Of a stretch of 12,298 bases of DNA, positions 7,568 through 12,298 are shown one piece after another (within the stretch, counting starts at the first letter, position 1; every line of letters begins with the position of its first letter). This DNA comes from Thermoplasmata archaeon (GTDB lineage: Archaea; Thermoplasmatota; Thermoplasmata; Thermoplasmatales; Thermoplasmataceae). A model generated the notes under the pieces. It saw only the letters and a list, made by a program, of their open reading frames with translations. It was not told where the DNA came from and ran no database searches. The position numbers and the translations under genes were made by a program. The stretch lies in NCBI GenBank assembly GCA_021835265.1, contig JAKBQK010000375.1, positions 1 to 12,298 of the forward strand, given 5' to 3'.

Positions 7568-10384
7568 TTACTTTTTCTTGGTTCTACAGTTCTGGCATTT
7601 TATTCTACCATTTGGAATTGGGGTGAGGCATGTAGAACATACCCTTATGCTCCCGCGATAAAATCTCAGATAAAGGATTGCAATCACTAAGCCACTTATA
7701 TACGAGAGGGGCGAATTGTATATTTGCTTAAATATACTTGAAAAAAGAGAGTATTGCTTAATTGGTACGAACACAACGTGTACTAACACATCTGACCCAG
7801 CTACAAAAAGAGTATGACTTTGAATTTGGGCTTTGAAGCCTGAAGAAAGTACACTGAAGTTATAAGTGCCATTAGGGAGATATAGGGTTGTGTAGCTGCC
7901 GTTAACATAAATAGTTTTATTATCGATAAGAACGGACCAAGTATGATCGCTTGCTAATCCAGTTTCTTCTATTATAATAGAATATTTATACGATGAAAAA
8001 GTTATATTGAGATATTCCTCCTTGTATATGGCTGCAATTGTTCCATTTAGCTGGTTGCAGATATAACCTGGTATCTGGCTAATGCTGTAATTATAAAATC
8101 CGTTCGGAACGTAAATAACAAGCATAGATTGGATTGATGAGTATGATTCATTTCCAACTGATATTGACCAGAGTGTTCCTTGAGGAAGCCCTGTTTCGGT
8201 AACATCTATCGTGGAATTTGGATAGTAAGATGCATTTCCTTTTATTTCAAGATGGATAGTGCTAGACGAGTTTATTAAAAACAATGAGTCATTGTACACC
8301 CTTACGAATATGGAGGCACTTTCAGCCATTGAAGTCAAGCTAAATATCATTTGAAAAGTTCCTCGTTCGTTGGATGAGTTAACGTTGTATGTTCTTTCTG
8401 AACCTATCTGGCCACCAAGAGTATTTATTGTTACATTTTCCGACACTGAAAAGTCAAAGGGTCCAGGATGCAGCGAATAATTCACAGATAATCGGATTTG
8501 GCTCTGATTCCTTAGCCAGACGTAGGATGAACTTGTGTTTAGCATCACGTTCTGGGTTAACGAAACTTCAAAAAGAAAGGTAAGGTTCTCTCCAGCATAC
8601 GTCGGATCTTTTGCTGATAAGTGAACGATTATGGTTAACCTGCTTTCATTAAGATATGGTATCTCAACATTAGGTGCTACGATATTAATTGAAGGTGCTA
8701 CAACAGTCTCATTTTTCTTAAGAACTGCCAAAAGTTTGCCATTGCCAAGGTTAATAGCGGCTTCGACCAACATATCCATACTTATGCACCCAACAAGTGA
8801 TATGCTTAGTGAAATATTGTTAGTGGAACCCATTGTAAGGTAGTGTGTTCTAGGACCAACAGATAAGATTGGAAGGTTTGTATGAAAGGTTTCGTTTAAA
8901 TTATTCATGGAAGAAAAGTTGTATTGCGGCAATGCAACTTCATATGTAAAGTTGTAAATGGCAAATTCATAATCTCCAGTATATGTCTCGCTGGATCCAT
9001 TTATAAAACCTGAGAGAAGGTAATAGGAATAGGAGTGGTTGTTTACTTCTCCCTCGCTTGTATTTATTTCATTTAGAGCAGAAACTACATAATCATTGAC
9101 TGAAGAGACATAGGTGGAGCAAGTAAGCGGGCTTACTGCTAGGGGAAAGTTCGAATCAATGTAATAACCAGTGCTCGCATTGACCTTTACGTGAGCGAAA
9201 AATAGTAGCGATGAGTTATTGGTAAGGTAAAATTGGCTATTTCCCTGGACCCCCGCCATTCTAGACCCAAGAACGTATATCGTCGAATTTACTGCATAAA
9301 TGAAATCGTGCCCAGGATTCATCACGTTGTCGTACAGATATGGAGCATTCATGTCAACATTAATTGAACTGTCAGCAAAAACAGCTGAGCTATTGTAGAC
9401 ATCATAGGAGAAGTATCTTATCCCTGCGAAGGAGACAGTGTCATTTGACAATAGCGAGATGTTAAGCGCTTCAATGCTGCTATTTGATCCTGCAACATTG
9501 GCTACGTACATAGAAACAGTGAAACTCTTGATCATCTGGGCAAGATCGCTCAATGGAGCGGAAAGTGAAAGATTAAAAACTTCAGATGATGTGTTGTGTA
9601 TCGAACCGGTATTTCCGAGCATGAGTGACATGAAGTTACCTGCGTAGCTGAAATTAAGCGTATTTTCACCGGTTGGATTGTTCCCTGAAAATGTCAAATT
9701 CGCAATAATCCTTGTAATTATTGGATCCTTTGTTGTAAACTCAAGACCAGATAGGGGTACTAAGTTATCAGTTGAAAAAGGAACGTCCTTTGAATACACC
9801 AGGTTCCCTGCGTCGATTAAATTTACAGGTTTTGTGTGCAATAGTCCAGAGAAAGTGGAATTATAGGCAATAAAAGAGCTATTTGTTATCCCAATGGATA
9901 AAGCCTCAGCTAAACTAGAAGGATCGGGATATGCCGGTGATATTGAGGTGTTTGATAACCGGTCTATGGAATTTGACATGTTGATAATACCGGGTATTGA
10001 CCAGAATGAATTTTCCATAGTAAAATTTGCCATAGTCTTGCCAGACCCATGAATCTCAGCATCGAGCGACTGGTTAGCTGAGTACATATGAATAGAAGTG
10101 TTAATTATTTTTAAACTGCCATAATCTGTAATATTTCCAGAATGAATTTGAACGTAAACATTTAGATCAAGTAAAGTAAGAACCCTGCCAACTGGTATCG
10201 TAATATTGTTGTTCATGTAGTAACTCGTCTCATAACGTGGAACTCCTATTGTAGTATTGTTAGAAATAAGAAGCATTGATGCCCTGATTTCAGTATTGTC
10301 TTGGTGTACTTGTAAAGAATCTGAGACAGGAATTAACGAGGTTGTGATAAGCACTATGATGCCCAGAACTATCAGTAGGCGCAT
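7568..10384 (-). CDS. Large secreted, membrane-anchored, sequon-rich surface protein with cytoplasmic zinc ribbon
   Basis: A 938-residue protein of unknown function, expected to be exported with most of its mass outside the cell. Residues 1-23 (MRLLIVLGIIVLITTSLIPV...) form a signal peptide. The body is Asn/Ser/Thr-rich and beta-strand-like, with alternating stretches such as YAVNSTIYVLGSRM that suggest a beta-helix or beta-sandwich. I count about 50 N-x-S/T sequons by eye. Two related modules follow, near 726-796 (VTETGLPQGTLWSI) and 800-874 (IEETGLASDHTWSV), each with a VPNG/LPNG turn; such repeats are known in surface proteins of Thermoplasmata. A hydrophobic segment at about 893-909 and basic residues lead into a tail with Cys916, Cys919, Cys930 and Cys933 (CSTC, CQNC), a zinc-ribbon pattern that should face the cytoplasm. 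It lacks visible peptidase motifs. It lies beside glycosyltransferase genes and may be an acceptor. Confidence 0.85.
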   Translation of the reverse strand: MRLLIVLGIIVLITTSLIPVSDSLQVHQDNTEIRASMLLISNNTTIGVPRYETSYYMNNNITIPVGRVLTLLDLNVYVQIHSGNITDYGSLKIINTSIHMYSANQSLDAEIHGSGKTMANFTMENSFWSIPGIINMSNSIDRLSNTSISPAYPDPSSLAEALSIGITNSSFIAYNSTFSGLLHTKPVNLIDAGNLVYSKDVPFSTDNLVPLSGLEFTTKDPIITRIIANLTFSGNNPTGENTLNFSYAGNFMSLMLGNTGSIHNTSSEVFNLSLSAPLSDLAQMIKSFTVSMYVANVAGSNSSIEALNISLLSNDTVSFAGIRYFSYDVYNSSAVFADSSINVDMNAPYLYDNVMNPGHDFIYAVNSTIYVLGSRMAGVQGNSQFYLTNNSSLLFFAHVKVNASTGYYIDSNFPLAVSPLTCSTYVSSVNDYVVSALNEINTSEGEVNNHSYSYYLLSGFINGSSETYTGDYEFAIYNFTYEVALPQYNFSSMNNLNETFHTNLPILSVGPRTHYLTMGSTNNISLSISLVGCISMDMLVEAAINLGNGKLLAVLKKNETVVAPSINIVAPNVEIPYLNESRLTIIVHLSAKDPTYAGENLTFLFEVSLTQNVMLNTSSSYVWLRNQSQIRLSVNYSLHPGPFDFSVSENVTINTLGGQIGSERTYNVNSSNERGTFQMIFSLTSMAESASIFVRVYNDSLFLINSSSTIHLEIKGNASYYPNSTIDVTETGLPQGTLWSISVGNESYSSIQSMLVIYVPNGFYNYSISQIPGYICNQLNGTIAAIYKEEYLNITFSSYKYSIIIEETGLASDHTWSVLIDNKTIYVNGSYTTLYLPNGTYNFSVLSSGFKAQIQSHTLFVAGSDVLVHVVFVPIKQYSLFSSIFKQIYNSPLSYISGLVIAILYLRFYRGSIRVCSTCLTPIPNGRIKCQNCRTKKK

Positions 10385-10417
10385 TACGCGGTATAATATA
10401 TCATGTATTAGTATTTC

Positions 10418-10427
10418 CCGTATACGG
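10418..10427. promoter_or_regulatory. Perfect palindrome upstream of the surface-protein gene
   Basis: CCGTATACGG lies 34-43 bases before the ATG at 10384, around where a TATA box or operator would sit. It could be a regulator site. A 10-bp palindrome is expected several times by chance in a window of this size, so this is only suggestive. Confidence 0.2.
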
Positions 10428-10530
10428 TCTCAGGGTCTTATGTGAAATTATTCGTTAAATAAGCTAGAATCTAAAGAAATCATTTTGTCTTATTGTTTAC
10501 GTGATTGGTTATACACCAACTGCGGCTCAT

Positions 10531-10549
10531 AAAAAGTTAGACTGAAAAA
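10531..10549 (-). terminator. Possible T-tract terminator after the Ta0938-like gene
   Basis: On the minus strand two runs of five T (ATTTTTCAG, CTTTTTATG) occur about 50-65 bases after the stop of the small Cys-rich gene and before the surface-protein gene. Archaeal terminators are often plain T tracts without a hairpin. If used, it would separate the two transcription units. Confidence 0.3.
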
Positions 10550-10596
10550 TATTATACGTGGAGCGACAAGAATGAATATATCTAGATGCTGAAGCT

Positions 10597-10890
10597 CTAT
10601 CTTTTCTCGAATGTAATGAACGTGCCGTCTCCATAAGTACGGAAATAATACTTGAACTCGTCTTTACCATTTTTAGCAACACAGTTTCGTCCTAAGGAAT
10701 AGTTTCCCTTCAACTCGACATAATCTATTTTATTCCACCCTGTTGCCTCTTTCGCTTTCCTTACCATGGTTTCAAAAATATCTGCGCAGATATTGCAGCA
10801 GAAAAACATCCTGTCACCGTCAATCTCCCTGTAGTATTCTCCCCAGGTAGCATTACAAAGACCGCATCCATCAGTGTTGTTTGTTTTCAA
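10597..10890 (-). CDS. Small Cys-rich zinc-binding protein, Ta0938-like family
   Basis: A 97-residue cytosolic protein resembling the Thermoplasma acidophilum Ta0938 family, which from memory has a small zinc-binding fold and no known function. Two CxxC pairs, CGLC (9-12) and CNIC (32-35), could bind one metal; additional Cys are at 31 and 69. The middle is helical (ADIFETMVRKAKEATGW) and the end is beta-rich with aromatics (YYFRTYGDGTFITFE). I chose the TTG at 10890 because a strong ribosome binding site, GAGGTGA at 10896-10902, lies 5 bases upstream. A GTG at 10899 falls inside that site and would add three residues. The gene overlaps the end of the upstream HDO-like gene by 20 bases, so translation is probably coupled and the two products may work together. 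Confidence 0.75.
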   Translation of the reverse strand: MKTNNTDGCGLCNATWGEYYREIDGDRMFFCCNICADIFETMVRKAKEATGWNKIDYVELKGNYSLGRNCVAKNGKDEFKYYFRTYGDGTFITFEKR

Positions 10891-11767
10891 GCAATTCACC
10901 TCTTTCTAATCTGGCCATCAAGTAATCCGAGAATTCATCCATTGATTTGATGGCAACTGCCATACAGTTCTGTTTCTTATCCTCGGTATCAGCATATTTA
11001 TCAATCAGGTCAAGAGCAGTCCCCGAATGGGAAACGTCGGCGGAATAACCCTCTCTTGGGAACTCTACGGCTTCCATACTAATCGAACCATCCTCCAAAA
11101 TATGTGGATCGAAGTATCCAATGCTCGCTCCGTAATTCTTAAGGTTCCTGTTTGCAATTAGTTCAAGAGAATGCATTGCGGTCATAGCTTCATAAAAAGG
11201 GAAGGTCCTAGACACATGATCCCAGAAGGAAATTGCACGTTTTGTTGCCTTCAGTGGTGATGTATTGTAAATATCTGCTCGAGTAGCTCCGTATGATTCT
11301 CCCATTCTCAATAAGAGCTCATGATGCGCCTTCTGTTTGCCGGGAATGCCATACCATTCAGAGAGTATGTTCTCTATTTCAAAAAACTGTACGTCTTCAT
11401 TCTCCGTATTTCCTATGATCAAGGAACAGCTCCTTACCCACTGTTTCAGAAAGTGATGATGTTCATATGCATATCCAAGCAACACTTTCTTTGAAGGGTG
11501 CTGCATAGCCTTAATGAAAGGGTGAGGGTTTTCACCAAAGAATTTTTTAATCATCGCGGATATGATCCATTCCTTTACTTTATAAGATCTAAAAAATTCT
11601 TCTAGCATCTTCTTAAGTTCGGCTTGCGAGACTTTTTTCGTGGAAATGTACCTGTTAAGCCACATTATGTGTTCAGGATTGCTCATTTTTTCCATTTCAA
11701 GAAAGTGATTAGAAAGATGGTCATAGCTGGAAAAATCAAGATTGAGGCAAGCCAGACATCTCAACAT
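10871..11767 (-). CDS. Heme-oxygenase-like (TenA/PqqC/HDO-type) protein with N-terminal Cys2His2-like knuckle
   Basis: A 298-residue protein. Residues 4-21 contain Cys4, Cys7, His17 and His21 (CLAC...HLSNH), a compact Cys2His2-like metal site with a shorter loop (9 residues) than classical zinc fingers. From about 50 to 290 it looks like an all-helical TenA/PqqC/iron-containing redox domain: YEHHHFLKQW (101-110), KAHHELLLRMGESYG (146-160), the ALxPxE-like AMTAMHSLELIAN (194-206) and GYFDPHILEDG (217-227). Candidate metal ligands are Glu102, His103-105, His148/149, Glu150, Glu202, Asp220 and His222. Members of this superfamily use di-iron to oxidise small molecules or peptides, bind cofactors, or are thiaminases; which applies here is unknown. 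The ATG has almost no ribosome binding site and an AT-rich box about 25 bases upstream, suggesting a leaderless transcript. It is coupled to the Ta0938-like gene. Confidence 0.75.
   Translation of the reverse strand: MLRCLACLNLDFSSYDHLSNHFLEMEKMSNPEHIMWLNRYISTKKVSQAELKKMLEEFFRSYKVKEWIISAMIKKFFGENPHPFIKAMQHPSKKVLLGYAYEHHHFLKQWVRSCSLIIGNTENEDVQFFEIENILSEWYGIPGKQKAHHELLLRMGESYGATRADIYNTSPLKATKRAISFWDHVSRTFPFYEAMTAMHSLELIANRNLKNYGASIGYFDPHILEDGSISMEAVEFPREGYSADVSHSGTALDLIDKYADTEDKKQNCMAVAIKSMDEFSDYLMARLERGELLENKQH
10896..10902 (-). promoter_or_regulatory. Strong internal ribosome binding site for the Ta0938-like gene
   Basis: GAGGTGA on the minus strand closely complements the archaeal 16S rRNA 3' end. 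It sits inside the last codons of the HDO-like gene, 5 bases before a TTG codon, and so argues for TTG at 10890 as the start and for translational coupling. Confidence 0.6.
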
Positions 11768-11787
11768 ATATTGACGATTAAATTGAA

Positions 11788-11796
11788 GTATTTATC
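11788..11796 (-). promoter_or_regulatory. Possible TATA box of the HDO-like gene
   Basis: GATAAATAC on the minus strand lies about 20-28 bases before the ATG at 11767, the right distance for a transcript starting at or next to the start codon. The 124-base gap to the upstream oxidoreductase gene allows an independent promoter. Confidence 0.35.
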
Positions 11797-11891
11797 ATTA
11801 CTTAATATTGATTTTATTTCATTAAGTGTACAAACGACAACAGTCTTTTGAGCAGGTTGAATTGTATAAGTTGAATAAGAACAGTTATATC

Positions 11892-12298
11892 TTAAATATC
11901 GCCTGCAAAATCCATCTCGGTCAAAACTGCCTCGTGAACTTTGTCGGTATTCCAATATTGCCAGGATCCCCACCTTCCAACACTTAAGATTCCCATTTCA
12001 TGAAGAGATTCCATAAGTTCATTTCGCATCTTAGTGTGCTCCTTCACATAAATTGGGTACCCATATCTATTAACCCAGGCTTTTTTAAAAATAACCTTTC
12101 TCTTTCCATTAAGTATTCCAATACCCTCAAGACCCTCGATTGTGCTTTCCACAATCTTTTCAGGATCTAGTTCTTTTCCAAATGGGACAGTTGTTTCTGC
12201 AATTAAATTTGATTTGCCTCTTGGCGTATCGGTTGTCAGGTTACTCATCCATGTATATCTATGAAAATTAATGTTTGCCTCTGGTACATAGACTGCGT
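11892..12298 (-). CDS. FAD-dependent amine-oxidase/UGM-like oxidoreductase, C-terminal end, cut by window edge
   Basis: The frame is open through the right edge (AVYVPEANINFHRYTW precedes the ATG at 12248), so that ATG is internal and only the last 134 residues are present. Recognisable are VPEANINFHRYTWMSNLT, a substrate-domain strand region seen in protoporphyrinogen-oxidase-like and UDP-galactopyranose-mutase-like flavoproteins, NRYGYPIY in the middle, and GRWGSWQYWNTDKV near the end. The last matches the C-terminal FAD-contact motif GRFGxWxYxNxD of this group. The N-terminal GxGxxG FAD-binding fold would lie outside. If it is mutase-like it would belong with the sugar genes; if amine-oxidase-like it could serve cofactor or lipid metabolism. 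It ends 124 bases before the HDO-like gene on the same strand. Confidence 0.75.
   Translation of the reverse strand, partial: AVYVPEANINFHRYTWMSNLTTDTPRGKSNLIAETTVPFGKELDPEKIVESTIEGLEGIGILNGKRKVIFKKAWVNRYGYPIYVKEHTKMRNELMESLHEMGILSVGRWGSWQYWNTDKVHEAVLTEMDFAGDI

Noticed and set aside
8389..9866. Several plus-strand ORFs of 60-70 codons opposite the surface-protein gene
   Set aside because: Antisense shadows of a long, clearly coding minus-strand gene.
7568..10384. Thermopsin-type acid protease
   Set aside because: The ETGLP modules also occur in such proteins, but the body shows no recognisable thermopsin catalytic region.
1..12298. CRISPR array, tRNA or rRNA genes, replication origin
   Set aside because: No regularly spaced repeats, no rRNA-like sequence, and no clustered origin repeats were seen on either strand.

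Overview
The window looks like an AT-rich stretch of chromosome from an archaeon of the order Thermoplasmatales (Thermoplasma, Ferroplasma, Cuniculiplasma or a relative). Three things point there. A small Cys-rich protein near the right end resembles the Thermoplasma family typified by Ta0938. A 938-residue secreted protein, dense in N-glycosylation sequons, carries C-terminal ETGLP-type repeats common in surface proteins of this group. Translation and promoter signals are archaeal: GGTG-type Shine-Dalgarno sites and TATA boxes. No rRNA, tRNA or CRISPR array was seen. The genus cannot be settled from the sequence alone.

Left part (1-2520, mostly + strand): the C-terminal end of an IS3-type transposase runs in from the left edge. 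A non-coding stretch follows, then a short NAD-dependent sugar epimerase/dehydratase and a family 2 glycosyltransferase, 32 bases apart and probably cotranscribed. The glycosyltransferase ends one base from the end of a convergent family 4 glycosyltransferase (2521-3549, - strand), which has a clear TATA box and ribosome binding site.

Middle part (3.6-7.4 kb, - strand genes): an SAM-dependent methyltransferase (4250-5050) and a second family 2 glycosyltransferase (6236-7369), a distant paralogue of the first, are separated by long gene-poor stretches. The larger stretch (5051-6235) holds short frames in three successive phases that may be the remains of one or more genes. With the IS fragment, this suggests an accessory island for surface-glycan synthesis with past gene loss.

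Right part (7568-12298, all - strand): first the large membrane-anchored surface protein, with N-terminal signal peptide, about 50 sequons, one C-terminal membrane segment and a cytoplasmic four-Cys zinc ribbon. Next come the Ta0938-like protein and an overlapping upstream gene for a heme-oxygenase-like (TenA/PqqC/HDO) protein with an N-terminal Cys2His2-like knuckle. The C-terminal end of an FAD-dependent amine-oxidase/UDP-galactopyranose-mutase-like oxidoreductase runs off the right edge.

Together the sugar-nucleotide enzyme, three glycosyltransferases and the methyltransferase fit assembly and capping of a glycan. The sequon-rich surface protein beside them is an obvious candidate acceptor, but that link is inference. 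The HDO/Ta0938-like pair is a separate, translationally coupled unit whose chemistry is unknown.
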